Source: Xiphydria camelus (lineage: Eukaryota > Arthropoda > Insecta > Hymenoptera > Xiphydriidae). Taken from it: DNA of 64,000 nt. The translations under genes were made by a program, and so were the position numbers. Shown here piece by piece: positions 1 to 11,624 of the stretch. The stretch is taken from contig OY783192.1 of NCBI GenBank assembly GCA_963678675.1, positions 7,450,001-7,514,000 of the forward strand, in the 5' to 3' direction. Positions within the stretch are counted from its first letter, which is position 1. Every line of letters begins with the position of its first letter. The notes beneath the pieces are model-generated. The model did no database searches and was not told where the DNA came from. It was given only the letters and a program-made list of their open reading frames with translations.

Positions 1-941
1 CAATGGAGACTTTTTATCGATTCTAGTAAACGTAGTCTCAAAGCAGTCTTACTCCACAATACTAATGTATATGCACCAATACCAGTTGCACATTCGACTG
101 TTATGAATGAATCGTATGAATGTTTGAAAACTCTATTAGCAGCAATAAAATATGATGACCACAAATGTGGCAAGTTTGCGGAGATTTTGAAATCCTCACA
201 ATGATTCTGGGACAGCAATCTGGTTATACAAAAAAACCGTGTTATCTTTGTAAATGGGATAGTAGAAATAAATAAAATCATTACGTGAAAAAGGTTTGGG
301 AACCTAGAACATCCTGCGTTGTAGGATCCGACAATATCTTACAGCAGCCGTTGATAGATTCAAAGAAGGTATTGATACCTCCATTACATATAAAGTTAGG
401 ACTCATGAAACAATTAGTCAAAGCGTTGAATAAAGAAAGCGATTGTTACAAATACTTACGAGATCAATTTCCAGGTCTATCTGATGCTAAAGTAGGCGCG
501 GGAGTATTCGATGGACCTCAGATCAGAAAAATGTTTAGAGACAATCACTTCGTAACTCAAATGAGCTCTATTGAGAAGAATGCGTGGGTCAGCTTCAAGA
601 AAGTATGTAGTAATTTTCTAGGCAATCATAAGAGCTCGGACTACAACAAAATAATATCTGACATGGTTGAGAATTTCAGGAGATTGGAATGTAACATGAG
701 TTTAAAATTACATATGATGGACAGTTATGTGGACGAATTTCCAGATAACGTTGGCAATTTCAGTGAAGAACAAGGAGAACGTTTCCACCAAGATTTTAAA
801 GATGTAGAACAAAGATTTCAGGCTAGATGGGATGAAAACATGATGGCAGATTTCTGTTGGATGTTGCAGAGAGAAAGCGCGGAAAATGGAAAAAAAGGCA
901 AGAGAAATCCCTTGCACAGATCTTTTGAGAATAAATGAGTA
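1..941 (+). pseudogene. decayed 3' part of a multicopy arthropod gene family, probably mobile-element borne
   Basis: The reading frame is open from base 1, so the gene starts outside the window. Frame 1 gives WRLFIDSSKRSLKAVLLHN, then a two-base insertion near 166-168 shifts the frame; the next frame carries CYLCKWDSR, an in-frame TAA at 273-275, and an open stretch to 941. Conserved-looking segments are PPLHIKLGLMKQLVKAL (near 384-434), SDAKVGAGVFDGPQIRK, EQGERFHQDF and MMADFCWML. From memory these match a family present in very many near-identical copies in insect, spider and aphid genomes and annotated as uncharacterised; CYLC..W may be a zinc knuckle. Copy number suggests a transposable-element gene, but I cannot name its superfamily. 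The 285-941 open segment is about 218 codons and looks colinear with the family C-terminus. The stop and frameshift make it non-functional. Confidence 0.7.
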
Positions 942-1046
942 CGTTATAAAAGAAGGCGAAACGATGAAGAAGTAGCAGAGTGAAATACAAAATACACGTT
1001 CCAGCGACTCCAAAAATATAACGGAGTGATGATGCGAAAAGATTTG

Positions 1047-1556
1047 AACATTTTTGCTGGATTTGACCTTGAAATGAACTTGACTCTGACATACTGGTGG
1101 CAAACGAACCTCGGATTCTAACTCAGTGACCTCGAAAACATATTGACGTGGTAGTTTATTCTCGTGAAGACACATTTTCTTATTTTTGCAATTGTCATAT
1201 GAACCTTCCATACAATAATATAAAGTGACCTTGAAATGACCTTAGGGGTTATGTTATCAAAAAAATTGGATACATATCTAGACGTAAAATTTCCCGTTCT
1301 TTCAGAATCTGCAGTAAAAAAATTCATTTTTGGGAGAATAAATACATTTGACCTTGAAATGACCTTGAATTTGACCTTGCCGGATCAAACGGACATCAGG
1401 TTTGGATTCAGCGACCCCAAAAACATAAAGGAATAATAATTTGAATCGATTTGACTATTTTTCCAGGATTTGACCTTGAAATGACCTTGAACGTGACGTG
1501 ATAGAGACAAACGGATACCGGATTCCGATTCAGCGACCTCAAAAACATAAAGATAT
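1047..1556. repeat. degenerate tandem repeat, about 120-bp unit
   Basis: The phrase TTTGACCTTGAAATGACCTT recurs near 1060, 1226, 1348 and 1467. Three of the units run on into a related phrase ending GATTCAGCGACCTCAAAAA plus CATAAAG. Spacings are about 160, 122 and 119 bases. The short open frames over this stretch are made by the repeat and are not genes. Confidence 0.7.
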
Positions 1557-1750
1557 ACTGCTCTGGTTCCGGGGCAGGAACTTTTTTTTTGTGTGCCTGT
1601 GTTATTTATGTACGTCTACTCCCTTAAGGGAGTAAAATAGGGAATGAGATTATTTCGTGGTTCACGCGGACGAAGTCGCGAGGGGAAAGCTAGACGTCAC
1701 ACCTGTGACAGGTGAAAACATGCTTTTAAACAATCTCTATATCTGCATTA
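1557..1750. other. gene-free spacer
   Basis: AT-rich flank with a poly-T run and short CpG-containing sequence. No coding or structural signal was seen. It ends at the TA that flanks the following foldback element. Confidence 0.5.
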
Positions 1751-3010
1751 GGGTGGGCCAAAGAAAGACTTTTTTTTTAAATTACTATGAAAACATTGTA
1801 GAAGATGACAAAAAAGAAATTCTGCTAAAGTTTTAGCTCTTAATATTAGTATTAACACACAACTGCCTCATCGCAATTTTTTTTCCCCGTTTAAATAACA
1901 TTTGAACGTCTTTTTTTGAACTTTCAATTTTTATAACTTGTTAACGGATTAGCGCATTCGAATGATCAAAACGTATTCTTGTAGGAAATCGGACGACCTA
2001 CAAAAAAGGTATCTTATGAATTTTTGATAAATTTATCAGTTCGGAAGTTATTCGAGGTCAAAGTTGAACTGGTGGTCAATTTCACGTTTTTTTTTTTTCA
2101 TTTTTGATACGAAATAATTTTTTAACCTCTTTTTATTTCAGTTGTTTAAGATTTTTCTTTAATTATTTCCAAATATTCAAAGTACAATAATTTCCCCAGA
2201 GTAATTATTATCAGAATTCATTATAATTCTGTTTTCTGCAAGCGATTTTTAGAAATGAATAATAATCCTCTTCATGATTTTTTATGGACGCAACATTTGT
2301 TAGTCAAAAATAAAAAATCAGATTAATTAAATTTTAATTTTTATGCGATTTAAAAAGGTAATTTTTTTTCATTGCTTTACTTTTCATGAAAAAGATCAAT
2401 TTAAAACTTTTTCAGAATAACAAAATTTTGATTTTACATGAGTACATGATTATATGTAGTGAAAATTGTTCATTCTTATAATGATATGATCGATACGAAT
2501 CGATTAAAAAATACAGATTTTATGAACTGTTGTAGATTACAAACATAATTTTTATCAATTAACTGGGAATTTCGAGAAAACTTCAATGTTTCATGAAAAG
2601 ACCTCATGTGTTCCAAGAACAGGAAGATTTAGTTTATTTTTGAACAATTAATTCGTGTCAAAAATGAAAAAACCGTGAAATTGACCACCAGTACAAATTT
2701 GACCTCGAATAACTTCCCAACAAGTAGACTTATCAAAAAACCATAACATACTTTTTTGTAGGTCGTCCGATTTCCTACGAGAATACGTTTTGATCATTTG
2801 AATACGATGATCCGTTAACAAGTTATAAAAATCGAAAGTTAAAACAAAAAATTTCCCATGTTATTTAAATGGGAAAAAGAAAATTGCGATGAGGCAGTTG
2901 TGTTAATATTAATATTAAGAGCCGAAACTTCAGCAGAATTTCTTTCTCGTCATCCTCAACAATGTTTTCATAGTAATTTAAAAAAAAAAGTTTTTTTTGT
3001 TGGCCCACCC
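1751..3010. mobile_element. foldback element with ~350-bp inverted arms and TA target duplication
   Basis: The left end starts GGGTGGGCCAAAGAAAGAC and the right end is its near-exact reverse complement. The arms share long matching blocks, for example the segment containing GGAAATCGGACGACCTAC at 1987 and its complement near 2760. The arms run to about 2110 on the left and start near 2640 on the right; the AT-rich centre is not coding. TA dinucleotides at 1749-1750 and 3011-3012 fit a Tc1/mariner-type target duplication. No transposase was found, so it is non-autonomous. Confidence 0.85.
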
Positions 3011-3265
3011 TAATCTGCATAGACAATGAAACAAACAAAAACTGGTAACTGGTTTGTGGTAACTGAAATATTATATGATAGGTATATACCTATACTTTCT
3101 CTTTTCTTTATAGGTGATATCGGTGAGAGAGCCTCCTAGCGACCGGTAGGCGGAACTGATGCGAGCGGCGGCCATATTGTAGAAGTATGTATATCGGTGA
3201 GAAAGCCTCCTAGCGACCGGTAGCCGAATACACTGTTGAAAGTGTGCAAAGAACTTTTCTAAAAT

Positions 3266-4467
3266 ATGTGTACAACTCAGGCAGAGGCAGATGCCCTCGA
3301 GGAGGCAACAAGGATCCAAAGTAAAAATCCAATTTGGATGGAACATCGGAAGGGTAGAATAACAGCCTCAATAATGAAGGACGCGTGCCATACAGATCCA
3401 AGCAACCCAGCTATCACGCTGATCAATAAAATTTGCTACCCTGCACTGAAGAAATTTGAAAACAAGCATACCAGGCGAGGCCAACGAGAAGAACCTTTAA
3501 TCCTTCAGGAATACGATGCCCATATGCAAAAAAGGCATGAGGATTTTAAATTAAACAAGCGGATTATGGATTCATCCTGACTATCCACATTTGGGAGCAT
3601 CACCTGATGGAATTGCTTATTGTTTGTGTCACGGCAACTGTTTGATCGAAGTTAATAGTTATTTTCGTTATTAGGGCGTGAAGCGCTGTTTTTAACGAGT
3701 GTGAAGTTTGCCGCACGAGCGAAGCGAGTACGGCAATCACACTCGTTAGAACGGCGCGAAACAACCGAATAACGAATTCTATTTTTTGTCACTAAGTGTC
3801 AAATACGAGGTTGACGATTTCACGCACTGCGCAGGTTATTTCACGCACTGCGCAACTTTTCACGAATTGGTGTGTGAAAGATGATTTCACATGCATCGAG
3901 GACGCCCATGAAACCGAGTATTTGACACTGAGTGACAAAAAAGTATTTAAGTAGAAACAAAAGAAAATACTGGACTGGTTGGTCACAAACTGCAAGATGT
4001 TCACAAGTTTACGTACCAGATACAAACTCAGATGTTGGTGACCCGCATCCCTTGTTGTGATTTAATAATGAAACTTTGTAGTGGTGATACCAAAGTGGTT
4101 CATGTGGAGAGGAATTTAATGATGCAGTAGAACATTATTTTAAAATCAACAATATTATATAAAGTTGCATTTCTCCCAGAGCATGTAATTAAATATTTTT
4201 CCTGTCAGAAAAATTTGTTAAAACATAGGAATGGAAATGTCTCCAATTCTATCCTCCAGACTGTGTGTTATTATGGGGAACCACCAACCACCTGCAGCTC
4301 CCATAATAAACTATGCTAATCCCAAATGTGATATTACTACCTTCTACAAACGATGTGTTGGAATAACTAAAAATCTGAAGAAATGGTGGTGCCCAAATTG
4401 GCAAATTTCCAGAAATGAAGCAAGAAGCAAGCACGGAGTTAAGAGAAAAAATGTTGTTTTGGTTTGA
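3266..4467 (+). pseudogene. YqaJ-like nuclease with C-terminal PHD finger, ISL2EU ORF
   Basis: The open segment 3266-3580 encodes WMEHRKGRITASIMKDAC and REEPLILQEYD, typical of the YqaJ recombinase/exonuclease fold. After a frameshift near 3565 the next frame gives HLGASPDGIAYCLCHG and then LIEV near 3645, the GxSPDG and IEVK motifs with catalytic acidic residues. The gene is then cut by a ~285-bp repeat and resumes near 3985 with TYQIQTQMLVTRIPCCD, matching the YqaJ C-terminus. The last part, 4300-4420, reads NPKCDITTFYKRCVGITKN, a degenerate PHD finger. Family members often have more sequence upstream, for example a SWIM finger; none is visible. The nuclease probably assists element transposition. 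At least two frameshifts plus the insertion make it dead. Confidence 0.75.
3652..3945. repeat. ~285-bp dispersed repeat, copy A (two stacked hairpins)
   Basis: This stretch is almost identical to 14978-15265. The first half is a hairpin bounded by TTCGTTATTAGGG and CGAATAACGAA, with CGAGCGAAGCG at its centre. The second half is bounded by TTTTTTGTCACTAAGTGTCA and its complement ending GTGACAAAAAA, and contains a tandem TTTCACGCACTGCGCA. It interrupts the YqaJ gene just after the IEV motif. No clear target duplication is visible. Confidence 0.8.
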
Positions 4468-5027
4468 TTCCTTTTGTAGTGCTTTTATTATGTTCTTGTT
4501 CTTGTTAAAGGTTGATTCAAAGGTGTTACTATGCCAACAGAAGTTTATTAATGTATTTTGAATAAAGAAAACAGCTTTTCTTGTTTTGAATTACACACAT
4601 TTATTTTGCAAGTCCACATTTCTCAAAACATACAAATTACGTTTCTCGAAGAGAAAAACTCAAAATTTTATAAAATACGTACATACATTTTAATAATAAT
4701 ACAAGCTTATACAGTGATTCAGTCAAGACTGATTTATGTTACAATGGCAAAGCATATATAGGTAATGAAAAGTCAATGATCGGCAATTTCGCATGAATCG
4801 CACAAATAATATGAAGAACTATTTGAACATAATAAATGTCTAGTTAATAAGATAAAAAGTAAATTTACAAGAAATATGAAACTTTCGGTGTGTCGGTTCC
4901 TAAACGTGCTCAATAAGACTGAAACCAATTCTTAAGTTCAATGCCACTACAAATTATTCATACCTAAAAGTACACTGCAAATAACTTACATATCATGATT
5001 TGTTACATTGTAAACATGTCACTAATA
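4468..5027. other. gene-free stretch inside the ISL2EU element
   Basis: AT-rich DNA between the two convergent genes. It probably represents their shared 3' non-coding region. No coding similarity was seen. Confidence 0.5.
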
Positions 5028-7180
5028 TTATTCCATTTCATTATCAATTTCATCTGTTAAAGGAACAATGGGAGGGCAGAAATTAATAAGAGCTAAACAT
5101 ACCCGTACAATACGATCAACCACGGGATCATCACCCGGAAACCTAGGATTAAAATAACCATGGGGCATTACAATACTCAAAATTCTGTATTTCCTTTTAG
5201 TATAACCTATAATCCTTTCTACATGGATCAATATATTTGCAATGTTTCATGTCGTTAACACTTCATCACAAGATAATTGAGTCTTGCCTCTTGTAAAAAA
5301 GCAGGAATTTTAAAAGTGGCACGGTACAAACCAAGATCTTCAACAATGTTAAAACCACGATCAGCAAGTACTACATCACCTGGACACAGTTTATCAAGAA
5401 ACCCACTGCTCAATATTATACACTTGTCAGATACCCTTCCACCCCATCCTTTAGATATTAAACAAATCGTGCCTTGCGGAGTCATTCCAATCAAAAACTT
5501 TACTGTATTGTGATATTTATATTGAGAACAGGTTTCTGCACGAGTTTTCAAAGAACTTGCCCTATTAATGAATACTTCAAAACAGTCAATTATCACAGCG
5601 GTTTTTAAGCCAAATGCATCTTTAAAACACCGAGGCATTGTATTGTGTAGAACATCACGTTCTGGCCATATCAGGAAAGCTGAAAGTCTTGCAGACATCA
5701 TTCGTATCCATTTGTCGCAAACAGCACTTACTGTTGACTGCGCAATGCCAAATCTGTAAGCCAAATCTATCACAAAAAGACCCAAACGTAACCTCACACA
5801 CATCATTGTTAAAATAAATTTACTGAACTTGGGTAATGTGTTTCGATGGGTGTATTCAATTTTTTCTCCAACAAAATTAAAAATGTGTAATACAAAGTAA
5901 AGGTAGAAAGTCCGGTATAAAACTTGACCTTGGTATCATTATCTCTAAAAGACTTGTCAGTCAACGACAAACTTTTCACTTTCTCACGAAGATTCATGAC
6001 TTCAGCTCTTAACCCATTAATGCCTGACACATTTTTGTATTCAGAGTTCTCTCAGTTTTAATATTTGGTTCAAAATACGTATGTTTATAAATTTTAGCGT
6101 TCTAATGTGTTATTTACAGTTTCCAATATTTTGTTTACTATTTTACAGCAGAAAAATACGGTTAGTCGCCCATGCAAGATCACGACATTTATTTAAAATG
6201 AACCCTCATCTCCGTATGATAAATCATACGATAGGCACTAATGGGTTAAGGCGACATTGTCCATCCTGAGGCTTTCACACTCTTTTCTGACATTGTTTAA
6301 AACGTCCTCACTTTTTAACAAATTTACTTTCAAGGCACCATTCTCTTTTTGTAAGGCTTGACTTTCAGACACGAGTTTCTCAATATCTATGTCTGTTTTA
6401 AATCTGTCTGGCAAAATAAACCTAATTCACTCGCGTTATCAAAAACATTGGTTTGGTTAATTTCTGAATCTCTGTCCCACACAACAGTATCGCGTTATCA
6501 TTATCATCTTCGTTAACAGGTTGACTGCCACGGCAGAAACCGGTGTCTGATGTCGTTTCTCCCGACGGTGCCACGGTAGTCGTGGCAGTCAACCTGTTAA
6601 CGGGCTTTTCAGAATTATTTATGTCAATATTTTGAAAAGGCATAATGCAATCGTTATTCTGGAATCCCGAGACACAGGTGGTTTGGTTGTTGTTGTTTCT
6701 TCGTCGTCCTACTACTGGTAAAACTTTCATTTCTCGATTCCTTTTGCGACGCATATCATCTCTAGGAGCTCGTGACATATACACGTTGACAAATTTTTGG
6801 TCACTTTCTCTTCGTGAATAGCCCAAAAACAAACTAGGGGCCAAAAAAAGTCTCGTTAAACAGCCGTGCAGGTTTACCTTCGAAACACAGTGAGTAAGGT
6901 TAGGATATTTGTTGACTAACTAGTTTTGGTACATAATTACAACTTACCCCCCAGTAACAAAGTGTATGTTGCAGACTTTTACGTCCCTGCTTCTATTTTT
7001 TGTTAATTTAAATAGCTCAGGCCGATTTATTCATGAAAGCCAAGTTGCCCGCCTCCTCATAGAGAGATCCATGGTTTTGTTACACTGGTTTTTAATCACA
7101 GACGGTAAACCATATAAATGAATGGAGTTACCATCCTTTCCGTATGTTGCCGAGCAACCAACAATGGCACAAATTACCAT
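5028..7180 (-). pseudogene. THAP-domain DDE transposase of the ISL2EU element, with intron
   Basis: Reading from 7180 downward: the start MVICAIVGCSATYGKDG begins a THAP zinc finger whose last C and H lie in VKVCNIHF. An in-frame TGA follows RRRATWLS. A 70-base intron (6947 down to 6878) has donor GTAAGT and an AG acceptor, and splicing joins TGG to KPARLF in frame. After a slip in a T-run near 6848 comes APSLFLGYSRRE, then a heptad-rich coiled coil interrupted by the TTAA insertion 6013-6245. Next come FYTGLSTF, MCVRLRLGLFVIDLAYRF, and the DDE domain: D in AVIIDCFEVF, D in DVVLADRGF, E in IHVERIIGY. A T-run frameshift near 5293 and a TGA shortly before IHVER break the end. It would cut and paste the element and is now inactive. 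Confidence 0.85.
6013..6245. mobile_element. 233-bp TTAA element (piggyBac-type MITE)
   Basis: Left end CCCATTAATGCC and right end GGCACTAATGGG are inverted copies. TTAA flanks both sides (6009-6012 and 6246-6249). Removing it joins two halves of the transposase coiled coil in the same frame, so it inserted into an already existing transposase gene. No coding capacity was seen. Confidence 0.85.
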
Positions 7181-7381
7181 CTTAACAAGATCGCCGCCTA
7201 CTTGAAAAGCAACGAAAACGCCTTTACGGAGCTTTATATTTACATCTGACAATCTGACATCTGTTTTTACAATATGGCCATAGAGTACGCAAGTTATGTA
7301 GAATACTCCGTGACGTCACGCCGATACCTCCTATTTTCCATTTAACCAGAATGTTCCGTCGCAAGGAGACTTCTCTTGTAC

Positions 7382-7541
7382 ATATCGCACACCTAGATCA
7401 AAACAGTATCAACTCAAAAAAAATTGTTTTTCAAAAAAAGTAAACCCCGTACCAAATATCGACATGAGAATGAGTTTTTTACCATTTCTGAAAAACAGGT
7501 TTTTTTTTGAGTTGATCCTTTTTGATCTAGGTGTGCGATAT
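7382..7541. mobile_element. short MITE with ~40-bp inverted ends
   Basis: ATATCGCACACCTAGATCAA at 7382 and its complement ending at 7541 bound about 160 bases. The repeat continues as an imperfect match through ATCAACTCAAAAAAAA. It lies just outside the proposed right end of the ISL2EU element. Flanking ATAT may include the target duplication. Confidence 0.75.
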
Positions 7542-7774
7542 CGTTTCTTACCGTTCATTATCATCGCAATCTAAATAACGCGCTAATCTTGAGTTAATCT
7601 CGTCATCGGTTTCAATGGCGAGGTGGGCGGTATGTTTCGGCAAACGTAGAATACGAATACGCTCGCAGTCCCGTACCTTTCCCAGAAGGTTAATTGCTGG
7701 ACGGGTTGGAATGAGCCATTTCCCACAGCACCCACTCTAATAGATTCCGTTATACTTCGAATACTGAATCAGCT

Positions 7775-9870
7775 TCAGAAGGAGGAGAAATGATGAACCC
7801 CAATAGATGATCGATCGGGAAAACTTGATATCTGGCTCATCCAGGTACAAAGGATCGAACTATTATTTGAGGTAGTTATACGAAAGTTCTCGAACACGTC
7901 GGCCAGCAGCAGGACGTCGGTTTTCAGGTAAAAGTCCACGTACTCCGTCCATGTTGTATTCCGTCCAGACCGTTGAGATGACTGTAAAATTGCTTCTTGG
8001 TCGGCAACACCGTCGTGTCTAGCTTGTTCCACGCATCGAGGAACTCGTAGGGGAAAACCCCTTTCCTCTTCAGCTAATCAAACTGCTCGGCTCGGATTAG
8101 CGAGAATTCGCTCTTGATGATCTTCGACTCCGCGAGGTAAGATGCCAACTTTTTTCCAGCGACGATGCCATGAAGCGGAAGGAGTCGATGAATTGAAAGG
8201 CGATGTCACTGTCCTTCAGATTCTTGGTGAAAGACACGTATCACTTCATATTCAATGGCAAGAGGTTGATCCCACCGTCAAAGCAAGTGGAAATTTCCTT
8301 GATAATCAAGTGACTGTCGTAACCGCTGAGATTATGGAAGACGACAGGAATGGTACGTGAATCCTGGTAATTTATGTTATATTGCTCGTGCGCTGCGCTT
8401 CTGTATCTGCCGGTGAGATGGCAGTAGTCCCGAGCACTTTTCGTATCCAGCGACTTCTGAAAAATGTGACAGTTCTTGGAGGCGCGAAAAGCCCTCTCCT
8501 GTTCCACCGAGAGCGAATCCATGGGTACGGGATGCTGGGAGACTCCTTCAACCTGTTCGGCTAGCTTAAAAAGTTCACGCGCGAGCCATTCAGCAGGTTT
8601 CGAGCTTCGAAAGCTGTTGCAGTGGGACAATGTATCGTCGCAGCTGCATCTCAAATAGTATCCCATGCTGAAGGGCTCGTGCACTTGGCGCACTCTCGTC
8701 TCGCTCATCTGCTGTTGGTTGATGTTATTCAGGAGGTACTCAAAGTCGGCATAGACGACGAACGGCACCTTTTCCTTGCAGTTGAAATTCTTGAACTTTA
8801 ACTTGCTGTGCATTGGCGTGGGCAACTTGACCTTACATCGGTTAATCTGGCCGCAGTCGACTTCGTGGGCACCTAAGTCTTCGAGGCTTCTGAAGTAATA
8901 GAGGCAGCGATCTCTCGTAGATGTATTTCTTTCTCCTACATCTTGAAAGCTGTGCGCTGACTAGCCGAGAAAGATCCTTGATCCAGACGTAGTAGTAGAT
9001 GATGGGTGTTTCGTCCTCCTCGTCCTCCTCCTCCTCTTCATCATCATCCAATTTCTCACCGACGTAGCGATCTTGGATCATGAGCAGATTCATATGCTCT
9101 TCCTTTTTGAGCGAGGTAACGTGAATGGGAGCGACCACAAGTTTTTCCTTTCGCTTCTGCAGAATGTACACTTTGACCGAGACCTCGCTCTGTTTTTCAA
9201 CTTTGGAATCTCTCTCGGCATCACTGGAAAGTCTATTCCCACAAAGTTCGATTCCTTCTCGTATGGTCTGTACTTTGACACACTGTTGGAATTATGATCA
9301 ACGGGATGCAGTGCAGAAAGGAGCGCCCACTTAAAACACTGGTTGTCGGTATTCTGCACGTTGACTCATGCTTCCTTCCTCCTGATAAAGTCTGGAAGTT
9401 CCAGGTAGGAGCTACCCCTCATAGGGTTGTATCGGTTAACGTTGATGGTCAAATTAATTACGATTCGCAGTGTCGAACCGGAGTCTCGCTCCTGGAATTC
9501 ATGCATTTGTTGGAGAATGGGGTCTCACACATTCTCAGTGAACCACTGCTTCAAATTGGTGATCCGGATGATTGGTACGTTCTTCGTGGCGAAGGTCTTC
9601 AGTTCGACGATCTCTTCGTTATTCTTGACGATGCTGTATTCACTTTCCAATACAGCATTCACCTTCAAGGCGTTCTCTTTTCAGCGTATTCTTGATGCGC
9701 GGTATGAAGAGATCAGATCCTGTAGGAAGGCCATGAGGTTCAGGTTTCGCAAACTGACGATTACTCCTGTGCAGATGCGTTTGCCGAACGCTGACTGAAG
9801 ATCTTCCCACGAGACGTGATCATTGCGTCTCTGTTCGCTTTCATCCAGACGTCTACCTCTCACAAGCAAG
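7775..9870 (-). pseudogene. Polinton/Maverick-type protein-primed DNA polymerase B remnant
   Basis: Several minus-strand frames line up in order as one protein. From high to low coordinates they are: RSSYLELPDF and NTDNQCFKWALLSALHP (9360-9420), a zinc-knuckle-like CLHYF segment near 8900, VPFVVYADFEYL (about 8760, exonuclease motif I), HNLSGYDSHLI (about 8300, exonuclease motif II), FQFIDSFRFM (about 8190), KGVFPYEFLDAW (about 8050) and YVDFYLKTDVLLLADVFENF (about 7900, exonuclease III region). These are hallmarks of the pPolB of Polintons and related adinto-like elements. The polymerase palm motifs that should follow are missing, so the C-terminal half is lost. At least five frame changes are needed. 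No integrase, capsid or protease gene was found nearby. 9680-9870 is an N-terminal extension supported only by continuity. Confidence 0.75.
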
Positions 9871-11624
9871 CTCCTGAGTTTTCAGTTGTAACTCTTCACT
9901 TGTCGAATAGCAGCCAAGTACCGTTGTTTTACGGGCACCGACGTTCCCTCTTAGCGCATCAATCGACCGAGTAACCGCCAACTCTCCGTCCCACGTTGAA
10001 TCCATTGCGTGATCTCGGTGGGATCAACGTTTTTGCGAGCGATGAGTTCGTAGGACTTCCGATGGAAGTTTACGATAGGGTAAAGTCAAGTCAGTGTTCA
10101 ATTCCCCGAAATCTCACTGACGCGGGTCGGTCGGAACTGCACAGTAGTAGTAGACATATAGCGGCAAAACCCTTTGTAGTTCGATCCTACTTCGCGATAA
10201 GGCTGTTGGATTTCCCGAAATCTCAGTGACGTCATCATGTTCGCAGGTCTGTCAACAATTCCAGGAATCGGAAGTGCACAGTAGCGGTATATCCTTTGAA
10301 ATTTGATACCCTATTGAATCGTCGAAGTAGCGGTGTCATTGAAACTTGATACTTATCCATGATGTTTAGATGAATTCCAGGAAGTGTTTATTGGAGAAAA
10401 AAATTTCCGAGAATAGCATTAATTAAGGAATATTATAGTAAAAAAACTAAATAGAAAACCTTTATACTTCGTATCTTTACCAGGTGTTTTACCAATAAAT
10501 GTTGATTGTACCAATACTTTTGCATGGCACTGTAGGACTCTTGTCATTGAAACTATGGACAGAGCGCAGAGTGGCCTGTTGACCGATGCTCGGACCTACA
10601 GCGGGGTCAACTCAGGTATCGTCCTAGTTGAACGGTAATTATTGTACCCACCCAGTAATAAAATTATTCGCCGTTATCGGACCAGGGAATGGTATTGCTG
10701 GGAATTTGTCTAAGTACCTACTCGAATATGAAACAAAATTCCAAGACCACAGTCTCTGGAAAGTCTCTCGATCGTCTCTTAGTTGGAGACTCATTGGCAG
10801 TCTCTAAATGGAATACTTCTGGAAGACAATGGGAATACTCCTAAAATCGAGTATTTCAGAAAAAGACTAAGGAGAGACTATTGGAATACTTTTGAGTCGA
10901 AGTATTCCGACGAGAGACTCGAAAGAGACTGTTGGAATTCTCTCTATAGTTTAAGTATTCTATTTCGAGACAAATGAGAAACTGCTTAAAGACTTGACCA
11001 ACTAGCATCTGAAAAATTTCCACGAGGTATTTTCAAAGCCCCCGAAAACGGGAAACGTCCCACAAATGAAAGAATAATTTGCTTTTTCTCCATATCTGTT
11101 CGGATATACGATTCTACGTATATTAATAATGCTCGTAATTCATGTACAGTCAAAGAATAAAAATCACGTGTTCCGTTTAAAAATTCAGTTTTTCTTATAT
11201 GCCCCATTTGGGGTCATGTCGGTCAACTAAATATGTCTGAAGTATAGAGTGTTCGATAATGGTACTGCAGGTGGAGAACTTTGAGAACATGACAGAGAGG
11301 CATTATCTACGTATATCGCGTTGCCGACTCCTATTAATTACGTCGTTTTAAGGTACATTTATTTATTTAAAGAGTTGTTGATGTAATTTCTTAGCCCTAA
11401 TCGTAATTTCATATTTTCACGAAGGGAAGCGAATATTACAAAAAAAATTGTAGTAGGTTGCAGTGCAATTTACAACAATTAAAAATAATCTGCAGGCCAA
11501 TAAATTCCGGGTGTATGTGTATGTGCGCTACCTTTTGTTCCCACTAAATCTACAAGTCACAGCGTAGAAAACTGTATTATCGAAAGGAGCATACAAAAAT
11601 GTACCTGAGTCAAGCCATGTCAAG
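9871..11624. other. gene-poor stretch with weak internal repeats
   Basis: Two blocks near 10105-10150 and 10215-10290 share CCCGAAATCTCA(C/G)TGACG and (A/G)CTGCACAGTAG-like phrases, an imperfect direct repeat. Between 10745 and 10985 the phrases GAGACTATTGGAATACTTTT, GTATTCC and AGTCTCT recur in both orientations. The rest is AT-rich. A 73-codon minus-strand frame at 10986-11207 has no recognisable domain. Confidence 0.45.

Larger units (their letters stand above)
3113..7330. mobile_element. decayed ISL2EU-type DNA transposon (YqaJ gene plus THAP-DDE transposase)
   Basis: Two convergent genes, a YqaJ-like nuclease on the plus strand and a THAP-domain DDE transposase on the minus strand, are the known arrangement of ISL2EU (IS4EU) elements. 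The proposed ends are inferred from weak inverted similarity: TATCGGTGA near 3118 against the complement of GCCGATACC near 7321, and GGCCATATTGTA at 3170 against its complement at 7270. The left end also carries a directly repeated phrase, GCCTCCTAGCGACCGGTAG, at about 3130 and 3206. Exact termini and target duplication are uncertain. The element has since taken in a ~285-bp repeat near 3650 and a TTAA element at 6013. Confidence 0.75.

Noticed and set aside
1047..1436. Short open frames around 708-1436
   Set aside because: They run through the antisense of the first pseudogene or through the tandem repeat and have no domain.
10986..11207. 73-codon minus-strand frame with FYSLTVHELRALL
   Set aside because: The phrase faintly recalls pogo-like transposase helices, but the rest does not fit and no ends or other motifs support it.
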